A DNA stretch of 56,807 nt from Prevotellaceae bacterium UBA6417 (GTDB taxonomy: Bacteria > Bacteroidota > Bacteroidia > Bacteroidales > Bacteroidaceae): contig DJPH01000041.1 in NCBI GenBank assembly GCA_002439755.1, forward strand, positions 2,986-59,792, read 5' to 3'. Below, in pieces: positions 8,881 through 17,060 of this stretch. A program made the translations under genes and the position numbers. The notes under the pieces are model-generated. The model worked only from the letters and a program-made list of their open reading frames with translations. It searched no databases and was not told the origin of the DNA. Each line of letters starts with the position of its first letter. The stretch's first letter is position 1.

Positions 8881-9354
8881 ATGCCGGATAAAATAGACAA
8901 TCTTGATTTGCGCATTCTGCAAATCATTTCGGGCGATGCCCGTATCCCATTAAGCGATGTGGCTCTCAGATGTGGAGTTTCGAGAGCCGTTGTACACCAA
9001 AGAATTGCAAAACTTACAGAGAGAAAGACTATTCTGGGTACCGGCTACCATGTGAATCCCAAATCCATAGGTTATTCCACTTGTACCTTTGTCGGTGTCA
9101 ATCTGGAAAAAGGTTCCATGTATAACGATGTGGTCGATCGCTTAAAACAAATACCAGAGGTTGTTGAATGTCATTTCACAACAGGTAATTATACCATGAT
9201 GATGAAGCTTTATGCTTACGACAACGAGCATCTGATGGACCTCCTTAATAACAGGATTCAGCAGATACCCGGCGTGACAAGCACGGAAACACTGATTTCT
9301 CTCCAACAAAGCATTTCAAGACAATTACCCATCGTATTTCCTAAAGACGAGTAA
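8881..9354 (+). CDS. Lrp/AsnC family transcriptional regulator
   Basis: This 157-residue protein has the two Lrp domains. An N-terminal helix-turn-helix occupies about 5-50 (IDNLDLRILQIISGDARIPL, then VALRCGVSRAVVHQRIAKL). A C-terminal RAM/AsnC effector domain at about 65-150 carries GVNLEKGSMYNDVVDRL and VVECHFTTGNYTMMMKL. The family senses amino acids and regulates amino-acid metabolism or its own operon. It is the first gene of a run of five genes with contacts of 1 bp or less, so it probably controls the peptide-handling genes behind it, which is consistent with an amino-acid ligand. The chosen ATG is 22 nt after a -7 box. The effector is not known. Confidence 0.88.
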   Translation: MPDKIDNLDLRILQIISGDARIPLSDVALRCGVSRAVVHQRIAKLTERKTILGTGYHVNPKSIGYSTCTFVGVNLEKGSMYNDVVDRLKQIPEVVECHFTTGNYTMMMKLYAYDNEHLMDLLNNRIQQIPGVTSTETLISLQQSISRQLPIVFPKDE

Positions 9355-9681
9355 ATGTTCTATTTTACAGGGCTTTTAATCGGTGCATTTTCATTTTTGG
9401 TAATAGGGCTGTTTCATCCTATCGTCATCAAAACGGAATATTATACAGGCACACGTTACTGGTGGATTTTCCTTGTTGTCGGAATTATCGGCTGCATAGC
9501 AGCCATGCTTGTTTGGAACCTTGCCATAAGCTCCATGCTAAGCGTGTTTTCGTTCAGCTGCTTTTGGTCCATCAAAGAGCTCTTTGAACAACGTGAAAGA
9601 GTCAAGAAAGGATGGTTTCCAAAAAATCCGAACAGGAAATACGACAATGAATTAGAAGAAAATCCATCGTCACATGAATGA
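9355..9681 (+). CDS. DUF4491 small membrane protein
   Basis: This 108-residue protein starts at the base after the Lrp stop codon. It has about three hydrophobic segments (3-23, 36-56, 60-75) and a charged cytoplasmic-looking tail (EQRERVKKGWFPKNPNRKY). The pattern of GLLIGAFSFLVIGLFHPIVIKTEYYTG, including an HP between the first two helices, is what I know as the Bacteroidetes family DUF4491. Its function is unknown. The 3' end overlaps the next gene by 8 bp. Confidence 0.75.
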   Translation: MFYFTGLLIGAFSFLVIGLFHPIVIKTEYYTGTRYWWIFLVVGIIGCIAAMLVWNLAISSMLSVFSFSCFWSIKELFEQRERVKKGWFPKNPNRKYDNELEENPSSHE

Positions 9682-11449
9682 TTTTTTTGATTGGAAAGGC
9701 AGGTATAAGGTGCTGTGTCAATGCCATTCTGCTCCCAAATGCTATCCTGTCATAGGAATCACCGGAAATTATGGTGAAAAAGGTTGCGAATTGGCGCAAG
9801 GTTATTATCAAAGTGTGTTTGCCGGCGGAGCTTCACCTGTTGTCATTCCGCCGTCTGAGGACGAAAGCGACATAGACACCATTTTAGAGCATGTTGACGG
9901 GCTCGTCTTTTCAGGGGGAAGCGATTTGAATCCGCTTTTTACGGGTGAGGAACCATCGGTGGCCCTTCATTCTATTTGTCCTCAGCGTGACCGCAAGGAA
10001 TTGCTGCTATTGCGTATGGCATTGGACAGGCAAATTCCCTTGCTTTGCATTTGCCGAGGCATACAGTTGCTGGCCATTGCAACAGGCGGAAGCATCTATC
10101 AGGACATTTACACCTGCCATAGCTCAAAGATGGCGCATGTTAAGCATTCGCAAGAACTTGAGCGGAGTTATCCGTCGCATTCTGTGATATTGAAAGAAGG
10201 CAGTCTCGTCAGAAGCATTTTCGGAAAAGAGAAAATAGCCGTCAATTCTTTTCATCATCAGGCCGTCAGTTCCGTAGGCAACGCTTTCACCGTATGCGGA
10301 CAAAGCGTTGATGGCATCATTGAAGCCATTGAAAGCAAAGATTTCAAATCTGTCATAGGAGTGCAGTGGCATCCCGAATGCTTTATTCTGAGAGGGGATA
10401 AAAGCATGTTACCTCTGTTTAAATGGTTATCAGCAGAAGCATCCGAATTTTCCGCTGCAAAAAAGATCCATTCGAATATACTATCGCTTGACACGCATTG
10501 TGACACGCCAATGTTTTTTGATCGCGGTATTCACTTCGATGAACGTGATCCCAAGATACTGGTAGACCTGCACAAGATGCGCGAAGGTCATTTGGATGCA
10601 AGCATTATGGCAGCTTACCTACCCCAAGGAAAACTAGACGAAGCTTCACTGCTTGAGGCAACTTCGCAATGCGACCGTTTGCTAAACGGCATTGAAACCA
10701 TTATGGGCAAGTGTGAAGGAGTGGAACTGTGCAAAACACCCGATGAACTCTATCGTATGAAACATCAAGAGAAGAAAGCCATAATGCGTGCCATCGAAAA
10801 CGGTTATGCCATAGGCCGCGATCTTTCAAACATAGAACGTTACAAACAACGTGGCGTGGTCTATATGACGCTCTGCCACAATGGCGACAACCTAATTTGC
10901 GATTCGGCATGCAAAACCGGCCATTTGAACCACGGTGTAAGTCTGTTTGGTGAACAGGTCATCCGCGAGATGAACCGGGTCGGCATGATGGTCGATCTGT
11001 CGCATGGCGGTGAAGAAAGTTTTTGGAACGCATTGGAAATCAGTGCCACTCCGATTGTCTGTAGTCATGCATCCTGCCGGGCTTTATGCAACCATCCCCG
11101 CAATCTCACCGACGAGCAGTTGCGTGCTTTGGCTAAGGCAGGAGGTGTATGCCAGATTACGCTATACCCCGGGTTCCTGCGTGAAAACGGACAGGCAACC
11201 ATCGAAGATGCCTTAGCGCATCTGCAACACGCCGTAGACATAATGGGGATTGACCATGTCGGGCTTGGCACAGACTTTGACGGTGATGGAGGGGTAATCG
11301 GGTTGGCCGATGCTTCAGAACTAATCAATTTCACACGCAGGCTGCTCCGCCTGAATTATTCGGAAACAGACATCAGTAAAATATGGGGGCGCAATTTTCT
11401 CCGCGTCATGCAACAAGTTCAAGACGCGGCAACTATCAATTTATCATGA
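9674..11449 (+). CDS. Fusion: class I glutamine-amidotransferase-like (PuuD type) plus M19 membrane dipeptidase
   Basis: This 591-residue protein joins two enzymes. Residues 25-255 are a PuuD-like gamma-glutamyl hydrolase with nucleophile C127 in CICRGIQL and the His-Glu pair H233/E235 in GVQWHPECF. Residues 268-585 are a peptidase family M19 dipeptidase: metal ligands H275 and D277 in DTHCDT, and later DLSHGG, CSHASCRAL and GLGTDFDGDGG. PuuD-type enzymes cleave gamma-glutamyl amides; M19 enzymes cleave dipeptides, including those with unusual bonds. No signal peptide is seen, so it is probably cytoplasmic. The start at 9674 overlaps the previous gene, and the stop overlaps the next start (ATGA). 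The fusion suggests sequential cleavage of gamma-glutamyl peptides; that role is inferred. Confidence 0.85.
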   Translation: MNDFFDWKGRYKVLCQCHSAPKCYPVIGITGNYGEKGCELAQGYYQSVFAGGASPVVIPPSEDESDIDTILEHVDGLVFSGGSDLNPLFTGEEPSVALHSICPQRDRKELLLLRMALDRQIPLLCICRGIQLLAIATGGSIYQDIYTCHSSKMAHVKHSQELERSYPSHSVILKEGSLVRSIFGKEKIAVNSFHHQAVSSVGNAFTVCGQSVDGIIEAIESKDFKSVIGVQWHPECFILRGDKSMLPLFKWLSAEASEFSAAKKIHSNILSLDTHCDTPMFFDRGIHFDERDPKILVDLHKMREGHLDASIMAAYLPQGKLDEASLLEATSQCDRLLNGIETIMGKCEGVELCKTPDELYRMKHQEKKAIMRAIENGYAIGRDLSNIERYKQRGVVYMTLCHNGDNLICDSACKTGHLNHGVSLFGEQVIREMNRVGMMVDLSHGGEESFWNALEISATPIVCSHASCRALCNHPRNLTDEQLRALAKAGGVCQITLYPGFLRENGQATIEDALAHLQHAVDIMGIDHVGLGTDFDGDGGVIGLADASELINFTRRLLRLNYSETDISKIWGRNFLRVMQQVQDAATINLS

Positions 11450-12438
11450 AAAAGAGCATTTACATCGGGCTTTTGAGTCTTTGCACAATACTCTTCGCCG
11501 GTTGCGGAGGCAGAAAGCAATCTGTGACTACATCCGGGCAAGAAGATTCTACTGCGGTGCCAGACTTCAACGCTGACAGCGCACTTGCGCATGTGTTCGC
11601 GCAATGCCATTTCGGGCCGCGCGTAGTAGGTTCTGAAGCACACAATGCCTGTGGAACGTTTCTTATAGACAAATTCCGCCAATACGGTTTCAGCGTATCT
11701 GCGCAAGATGCTGAATTCGTGCGCTACGATGGAGTCAAGATGAATGGGTATAACATTATCGCCCAACTTGATCCGAAAGCGTCAAGCCGCATCCTGATCG
11801 CCGCTCATTGGGACAGTCGCCCTTGGGCCGACAATGATGCCAATCCTGCCAATTACAAGACACCGATTGCAGGTGCCAATGATGGCGCAAGCGGTATAGC
11901 CGTAATGCTTGAGGTTGCACGGTTGCTGCAAAGCCAAAAGCCGGAAATAGGCATCGACTTTGTGTGCTTTGATGCCGAAGATGCAGGAACTCCACGATGG
12001 GCCGAAAAAGGAGGAGATGATTCCGATACGTGGTGCCTGGGTTCGCAGTTTTGGTCAAACAACCCACATGCCACAGGATTCCGCTTCGGCATTCTGCTTG
12101 ACATGGTAGGCGGGCAAGGAGCGCACTTCTATCGTGAAGGCTTTTCCATGCAGTATGCATCAGAAGTAGTGGAACAGATTTGGACCGCTGCTCAGAATGC
12201 CGGATTCGGTACGTATTTTAAAAACGAAAACGGGGGGTACATTACAGACGATCACCTGCCCGTAAATCGCATTGCGCGGATACCGATGGCCGATATCATA
12301 GCTTATTATCCTACAGCTGATTCCGGATTCGGTCCTACGTGGCACACAGTAAACGACACGCCCGAAAATATCGACAAGAACACTATGAAGGCCGTAGGCC
12401 AAACACTTTTACAGCTTATATACTCTTTAGAAAAATGA
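11446..12438 (+). CDS. Glutaminyl-peptide cyclotransferase (M28 zinc family), lipoprotein
   Basis: This 330-residue protein begins at an ATG overlapping the previous stop by 4 bp; an in-frame ATG 63 nt upstream would spoil the signal peptide. The signal ends in the lipobox LFAGC (C20), so it is membrane-anchored. The M28 core shows AAHWDSRPWADND at 119-131, D146 in GANDGASG, E179 in FDAED and H300 in TWHTVNDTPEN, the zinc and catalytic positions of type II glutaminyl cyclases as found in Porphyromonas, Tannerella and Prevotella. The enzyme turns N-terminal Gln into pyroglutamate. At least seven exported proteins in this window are predicted to mature with N-terminal Gln, which supports this role over a plain aminopeptidase. 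A general M28 peptidase remains the alternative. Confidence 0.85.
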   Translation: MKKSIYIGLLSLCTILFAGCGGRKQSVTTSGQEDSTAVPDFNADSALAHVFAQCHFGPRVVGSEAHNACGTFLIDKFRQYGFSVSAQDAEFVRYDGVKMNGYNIIAQLDPKASSRILIAAHWDSRPWADNDANPANYKTPIAGANDGASGIAVMLEVARLLQSQKPEIGIDFVCFDAEDAGTPRWAEKGGDDSDTWCLGSQFWSNNPHATGFRFGILLDMVGGQGAHFYREGFSMQYASEVVEQIWTAAQNAGFGTYFKNENGGYITDDHLPVNRIARIPMADIIAYYPTADSGFGPTWHTVNDTPENIDKNTMKAVGQTLLQLIYSLEK

Positions 12439-12866
12439 CGATTAACGAAGCACAAGACGAGATTGTAGAAGAATTTAGCGAGTTGGACGATTGGATGGAT
12501 CGTTATCAGGTTCTGATCGACTTGGGCAACGAACAAAAGCCTTTGCCCGAAAGCGACAAGACCGAATCGAACCTCATACCCGGATGCCAAAGCCGTCTAT
12601 GGCTTGTGTGCGACGAGAATGACGGGAAGCTGTTCTTTCGCGCAGAAAGCGATGCCATAATTGTAAAAGGCATTGTTGCGCTACTCATCAAAGTTCTAAG
12701 CGGGCATACACCCGATGACATCCTAAACGCCGACCTTTATTTCATAGACAAAATAGGACTGCGCGAACATCTTTCGCCCACCCGTAGCAACGGCCTGCTT
12801 TCCATGCTCAAGCAAATGCGCATGTATGCCTTGGCATTCAAGGCCAAGGCAGAATCTAATGCATAG
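12435..12866 (+). CDS. sufE: SufE-type sulfur acceptor for Fe-S cluster assembly
   Basis: This 143-residue protein carries the SufE signature IPGCQSRLWL with the sulfur-accepting C51. SufE takes persulfide from the cysteine desulfurase SufS and passes it to the SufBCD scaffold. The start at 12435 overlaps the preceding stop (ATGA) and is preferred over an in-frame upstream ATG inside the cyclase gene. It is the last gene before a strong intrinsic terminator. No other suf gene is in the window, so it is separated from the usual suf cluster. Confidence 0.88.
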   Translation: MTINEAQDEIVEEFSELDDWMDRYQVLIDLGNEQKPLPESDKTESNLIPGCQSRLWLVCDENDGKLFFRAESDAIIVKGIVALLIKVLSGHTPDDILNADLYFIDKIGLREHLSPTRSNGLLSMLKQMRMYALAFKAKAESNA

Positions 12867-12890
12867 GCATAAAACGGTGCGTTACATACT

Positions 12891-12932
12891 AAAAATGCTC
12901 CCTTCCTGTTTTTTCGGGAAGGGAGCATTTTT
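12891..12932 (+). terminator. Intrinsic terminator after sufE
   Basis: A perfect 16-bp stem (12891-12906 with 12917-12932) closes a 10-nt T-rich loop. The inner part is CTCCCTTCC/GGAAGGGAG with A/T-rich flanks, so it could work in both directions. Confidence 0.9.
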
Positions 12933-13043
12933 CATAAGGAACGCATCAAAACAAATCACTTATATTGATTAGAAGAAAAACAGCCTGATACCCAATTGCG
13001 GGTATCTTTTCTTTGCAACGGAAAAGAATGGAAGAACGACTCG

Positions 13044-13072
13044 GAAAATTGCAATGAATTTTCTTACCTTTA
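13044..13072 (+). promoter_or_regulatory. Inverted repeat next to a putative -7 box of the hemerythrin operon
   Basis: GAAAATT and AATTTTC form a 7-bp inverted repeat with a 6-nt spacer (13044-13063). TACCTTTA (13065-13072), a 7-of-8 style match to a -7 box, follows directly, 19 nt before the ATG. A second short inverted repeat, GATACCC/GGGTATC, lies at 12987-13006. The first is placed where an operator would be; this is inference. Confidence 0.35.
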
Positions 13073-13091
13073 TACTCAAAAACGACAAAAC

Positions 13092-13793
13092 ATGGCAAAT
13101 TACTATCGGGCCAATGACCGCATGGCCGATATCATAGAGGATAACTATAATCTGCTTCAGGTGCTTAGCCGTTTCGGCATGTCGCTCGGCTTTGGTGATA
13201 AAAGTGTAGAGGAAGTATGCAAGATGTATAAAGTGGATGCCACGACTTTTTTGGCCATTATCAATTTTGTACATTGCGGCTATACACAGGTGACAGAGGA
13301 AATAGCCAATCTTTCCGTGCCGGCATTGCTCGACTATCTGCGCCAGTCGCACGTCTACTTTTTGGACTATATATTTCCTCACATACATGCCAATCTGCAT
13401 TCGGCTCTTAACGAAGATTCTGAAAACCCTATCAACCGCCTTATCAACAAGCAGTTTGACAGTTGTATATCTACCGTGACAAAACACATGCGCTATGAAG
13501 ACCGTACGCTGTTTCCCTATGTTGAAAAGCTCTTAAACGGAGAGATTGATGAAACGTTTGAATTACAAACATTTTCGCGTAACCATCATTCCATAGACGA
13601 CGAATTGAGAGAACTAAAGCAGATATTGATAAAATACAGTCCTGAAGACACCAATCGCAACAAACTCAATGCTGTACTGTATCAGATTTACGATTGCGAA
13701 AAAGATTTGGATGCACACTGTAAAGCAGAGGACTATATCTTTGTACCTGCCGTATATAACTTAAAGCAGGAGGTGGAAAATGGCAACAGATAA
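13092..13793 (+). CDS. Hemerythrin-domain di-iron protein, RIC/YtfE-like
   Basis: This 233-residue protein has a short N-terminal helical domain (about 1-75) and a hemerythrin/HHE domain (about 80-225). Candidate iron ligands are H87, H97 or H99, H132 with E136 (HMRYED), H165/H166 and H209 with E213 (HCKAED). The family includes YtfE/ScdA, which repair Fe-S clusters after nitric oxide or oxidative damage. The start at 13092 is chosen because it follows a promoter-like sequence and begins the conserved MANYYRANDRMADII helix; an upstream in-frame start would add an unconserved 32 residues. It overlaps the next gene by 14 bp. Repair or oxygen/NO binding is likely; the exact ligand is not known. 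Confidence 0.75.
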   Translation: MANYYRANDRMADIIEDNYNLLQVLSRFGMSLGFGDKSVEEVCKMYKVDATTFLAIINFVHCGYTQVTEEIANLSVPALLDYLRQSHVYFLDYIFPHIHANLHSALNEDSENPINRLINKQFDSCISTVTKHMRYEDRTLFPYVEKLLNGEIDETFELQTFSRNHHSIDDELRELKQILIKYSPEDTNRNKLNAVLYQIYDCEKDLDAHCKAEDYIFVPAVYNLKQEVENGNR

Positions 13794-14370
13794 AGAAACC
13801 TACCATGTTCTGATAGCCGAAAATCTGCCTGTTATTCGCAATGGCATTATTTCTTTGTTGGAACATATCACAAGCAAGCACATTCATACTGTGTCAGTAC
13901 AAAGTAAACAGTCACTGCGTAACCTTTCGGCTGTGCGTCGCTTCGATTTTTTATTTGTCTCACCGCGTTTTGACGGAGGTATCGATATTACAGAATTCAG
14001 CCGTAGCAATCCCGGCACATCTTGCATAGCCATCATTAGCGACTTGAGCATGATGGAAAATTTGGAATCATATCATGGTTATATTACCATCTACGATTCG
14101 GCAGAAAAAATAGAACAGGCTATAGAAGAAAACAAAGCCGAGAAACTGAATCTCGGAAATAAAGATATGCCGGACTTACTTAGCAGCCGAGAAAAGGAAA
14201 TATTGGTCAACCTTGTAAAAGGGCTTTCTAATAAGGAAGTAGGCGACCGTTTGTGCCTTTCTGTCTATACTGTCATGACTCACAGACGCAATATTTGCCG
14301 CAAGCTAAAAATACACTCGCTGAGCGGCCTTACCATCTATGCCATTGCCAACAAACTTATCGACATGTAA
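13780..14370 (+). CDS. LuxR-type response-regulator-like protein with degenerate receiver
   Basis: This 196-residue protein has a C-terminal LuxR/NarL helix-turn-helix at about 134-195 (LSSREKEILVNLVKGLSNKEV and THRRNICRKLKIHS). Residues 8-115 look like a receiver domain (VLIAENLPVIRNGI), but the acidic pair is reduced to one Glu, E14. The strand that should carry the phospho-acceptor Asp reads FDFLFVSPRF, with S61 in its place. Normal phosphorylation is therefore unlikely. It is coupled to the hemerythrin gene by a 14-bp overlap, and may take its signal from that protein or from a bound cofactor; this is inference. Its stop lies one base from the convergent esterase stop. Confidence 0.8.
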   Translation: MATDKETYHVLIAENLPVIRNGIISLLEHITSKHIHTVSVQSKQSLRNLSAVRRFDFLFVSPRFDGGIDITEFSRSNPGTSCIAIISDLSMMENLESYHGYITIYDSAEKIEQAIEENKAEKLNLGNKDMPDLLSSREKEILVNLVKGLSNKEVGDRLCLSVYTVMTHRRNICRKLKIHSLSGLTIYAIANKLIDM

Positions 14371-15807
14371 TCAGCGGACTGTTGTAAACGGTACAAGCGG
14401 CATTCCGCTCCGGCTTTTTACATTGCCCGGAAAAAAGTCTTTATAAGCATACTGGACGGCTTTGGGATGTGCGACTTTACCCGATGAAACAACGATTTGA
14501 TTTCCTTTGATATGGGCTGTTGCCGGATGATAGATATTATCCGTTCCGCAAATTTCAAATCCGACAACCGTATTAACAGGTGCAAAACCGTCCTTTATGT
14601 TACAGAAAGACAACGTAACGGATTCACCATCTATTTTCATCTTTTGAAAACGAGGGTAATCGGCATGAAAACTTTTTTGCCGGTAAACTTTATTGAGAGC
14701 GAGCCATGAGAGACGCATTCCAACATCAATTTTATCGGATGGATGTATATTGTTGCTTTCTTCCGGATTAACCAAATCATTTGTGCAAATCATCGAGGCG
14801 TTGGGAAGCTTATCGGCTACTTGCCATTGGGCATCCCGAAGTCGCGGGGCACGATTGCGGGCAAGACCCACATATCTGTAGGGTGTCAATTCGACAAACA
14901 GGAAGGGCAACTTCGTGTCATTCCAAGCTGAGCGCCAAGCCTTAACCATATTGCTGAGACGTAAAGCATATTTGTCATAGGCAGAAACGTCAGCTTCACC
15001 CTGATACCAAATAAAACCTTTCAACGTATAACCTATGAGAGGATGAATCATGCCGTTGTACATAACCATCGGTTGAGCAGCTGGAATAAGCATCTCCAGA
15101 TAGTCGGGACGCAAATTGATATCAGGATACGTCTGCAACACATCTTCGGGAGTCCAGGCCTCAACATGCGTACCACTGAACGTACAGCATATAATGCCTA
15201 CCGGACAGTTTAACTTATCTGAAAGCATACGGCCGAAAAAATAACCTATTGCGCTGAAATCCTTTGCTGTAGTGGAATCGCAGATTTGCCATCGCACTTC
15301 AAGCCGGTCAACCGGCTTCAAAGACGGGTTGTGAGGTACACGCACGAAACGTAACCGGTCTTTGTAATTTTCTGCTTCTTTTATATAGCGCGAAGAACCG
15401 GCCAAAGGGAATTTCGGCCACCCGCGAAGCGGCATCTCCATGTTGCTCTGGCCGGATGCAAGCCACACTTCACCCATTACGACATTGCGGATAACCAAAG
15501 GCTCGCCATCAGAAATAACCAGTTCATACGATTTTCCATCGGCTGCAGGTGTCTTGACAGACAATTTCCATCGTCCGTCATTGCCACTTTGACAATGGTA
15601 TTCCTTTTTGTCCCATGAGCTCTTAACTGAAACAGTCGTGCCGGCTTCAGCCCAGCCCCAAATGCAGACATTGCTCTTTTGCTGCAATACCATTCCATCA
15701 ACAAACAAAGAAGCCGGGCGCACTTTACAGTTTGCCACAGAAGAAAAAGAACAAAGCAGGAAAACGATTTGAACAGTCTTACAGAAGAATTTTATAAAGC
15801 GTCTCAT
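14371..15807 (-). CDS. Sialate O-acetylesterase-like SGNH hydrolase, secreted
   Basis: This 478-residue protein starts with a hydrophobic signal segment (FFCKTVQIVFLLCSFSSVAN). An N-terminal beta domain is followed by the SASA/SGNH esterase domain: block I with the nucleophile S121 in ASGQSNME, a later block WYQGEADV, and the His in NNIHPSDK. The family removes acetyl groups from sialic acids or from plant polysaccharides, and Bacteroidales carry many copies. An in-frame ATG 15 nt upstream lies beyond the -7 box and is rejected. The gene ends exactly at the convergent regulator gene with no spacer and no hairpin between them. Whether the substrate is host sialic acid or acetylated xylan/pectin cannot be told. 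Confidence 0.82.
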   Translation of the reverse strand: MRRFIKFFCKTVQIVFLLCSFSSVANCKVRPASLFVDGMVLQQKSNVCIWGWAEAGTTVSVKSSWDKKEYHCQSGNDGRWKLSVKTPAADGKSYELVISDGEPLVIRNVVMGEVWLASGQSNMEMPLRGWPKFPLAGSSRYIKEAENYKDRLRFVRVPHNPSLKPVDRLEVRWQICDSTTAKDFSAIGYFFGRMLSDKLNCPVGIICCTFSGTHVEAWTPEDVLQTYPDINLRPDYLEMLIPAAQPMVMYNGMIHPLIGYTLKGFIWYQGEADVSAYDKYALRLSNMVKAWRSAWNDTKLPFLFVELTPYRYVGLARNRAPRLRDAQWQVADKLPNASMICTNDLVNPEESNNIHPSDKIDVGMRLSWLALNKVYRQKSFHADYPRFQKMKIDGESVTLSFCNIKDGFAPVNTVVGFEICGTDNIYHPATAHIKGNQIVVSSGKVAHPKAVQYAYKDFFPGNVKSRSGMPLVPFTTVR

Positions 15808-15811
15808 GGAA

Positions 15812-15819
15812 CAAAGATA
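15812..15819 (-). promoter_or_regulatory. -7 box directly at the esterase start codon
   Basis: TATCTTTG on the minus strand matches TAnnTTTG exactly but ends only 4 nt before the ATG. If used, transcription would start at or next to the start codon, giving a leaderless mRNA. Confidence 0.4.
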
Positions 15820-15859
15820 CAATAAAATGAGGCATCGTGTACAACTTTTGCCACATAAT

Positions 15860-15898
15860 AATAGCAGGCTGCAATATATTTGAATGCAGCCTGCTATT
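15860..15898 (-). terminator. Hairpin between malate dehydrogenase and esterase genes
   Basis: A perfect 14-bp stem (15860-15873 with 15885-15898; AATAGCAGGCTGCA and its complement) with an 11-nt loop lies 45 nt after the mdh stop. There is no strong T-tract, so termination strength is uncertain. Confidence 0.7.
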
Positions 15899-15942
15899 GT
15901 ATTTATTGGTTGCTAACGAAAGCGTTCTGTAACTCTCAGCCT

Positions 15943-16935
15943 TTAAAGGTTGGGGTTAATTTTGCTCCATTCAGAGATAGGAGGAACTATGTTGAGCGTA
16001 ACCAGTTCATCGCGCATTTTGCACAGATGTTCATAGCTGGCATCAAGTTTTGCATTTTCTTCTGCCGTTCCTTGAGGCACTTCATAATGGCAACCGGTAG
16101 TATCGAGTGTCGTCTTCATGGCCATCATGATGTGGTTGTACTTGTCTGTAGAAACATAGGTTCCAGCGGGCCATGCAAACTTTTCTCCTCCCATCACACT
16201 ACGAATCATTTCAACGGAAAGATAAGCAGGGCTTTGGAAAGAAGAGCGTCCACGGAGTTCTATAATCTTCGCTCCGCCTTTTGTTACGTCAACCTTCATT
16301 TGTTCCCATTCGGATTCAGGGAATTCGGCAGTGCCGATAATATCTGATAAAGGTTTGCCATCGATTTTTACGTGTGAGCCAAATACTGCCATTTGCTCGC
16401 CATGGCCACCATAAGTAGCGCAACCTGTTACTTCACTTTGCTGTACATTGAATTTCTTGGCCAATGCACTTTGCAGACGTGTAGAGTCAAGTCCGGCAAG
16501 AGTCGTAACCTGTGAAGGTTTCAATCCGGAATACAGCAATGTTACCAACCCGGTCAAATCGGCTGGGTTGAAGATAATGACCACGTGTTTTACATCGGGG
16601 CAATATGTCTTGATGTTCTTGCCCAATCCTTCAGCAATCTCACAATTGCCTTTCAGCAAATCTTCACGTGTCATGCCTTGTTTGCGTGGTGCACCACCTG
16701 AAGATATGATGTACTTGGCGTTTGTGAAAGCTTCTTTTACGTCTGTAGTGGCTGTGATTTTTACGTCACCGAAACCGCTTTGGCGCATTTCTTCTGCAAC
16801 ACCTTCCGGAGAAAAGACATCATATAAGCAGATGTCGTTTGTCAAGCCCATCATCAGGGCTGTCTGAACCATGTTGGAGCCTATCATGCCGGCTGCGCCA
16901 ACAATCACAAGTTTGTCATTTGTTAAAAACTTCAT
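15943..16935 (-). CDS. mdh: Malate dehydrogenase
   Basis: This 330-residue protein of the LDH/MDH family has an N-terminal NAD-binding motif (VIVGAAGMIGSN, 10-21). The substrate-binding arginines are R84 and R90 in GGAPRKQGMTRED and R153 in LDSTRL. The catalytic His is H178 in YGGHGEQM. It interconverts malate and oxaloacetate; in Bacteroidales it works in the reductive branch from oxaloacetate through fumarate to succinate. The CoA-transferase gene at 33.8 kb belongs to the same fermentation scheme. It is transcribed alone, with its own -7 box and a hairpin behind it. The sequence is complete. Confidence 0.92.
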   Translation of the reverse strand: MKFLTNDKLVIVGAAGMIGSNMVQTALMMGLTNDICLYDVFSPEGVAEEMRQSGFGDVKITATTDVKEAFTNAKYIISSGGAPRKQGMTREDLLKGNCEIAEGLGKNIKTYCPDVKHVVIIFNPADLTGLVTLLYSGLKPSQVTTLAGLDSTRLQSALAKKFNVQQSEVTGCATYGGHGEQMAVFGSHVKIDGKPLSDIIGTAEFPESEWEQMKVDVTKGGAKIIELRGRSSFQSPAYLSVEMIRSVMGGEKFAWPAGTYVSTDKYNHIMMAMKTTLDTTGCHYEVPQGTAEENAKLDASYEHLCKMRDELVTLNIVPPISEWSKINPNL

Positions 16936-16978
16936 GGTGATATATGTTTAAGGAGTTATTTATATCATTATTCTTGCG

Positions 16979-16986
16979 CAAAGTTA
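16979..16986 (-). promoter_or_regulatory. -7 box of mdh
   Basis: TAACTTTG on the minus strand matches TAnnTTTG, 43 nt before the mdh ATG, giving a leader of about 35-40 nt. Confidence 0.6.
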
Positions 16987-17060
16987 CGACATAAAAGTTG
17001 AATTGTATCAGCATCAAGAGTTAAAGACTTTAAAGCGTATCTTCCATCGCATCTTTTCCT

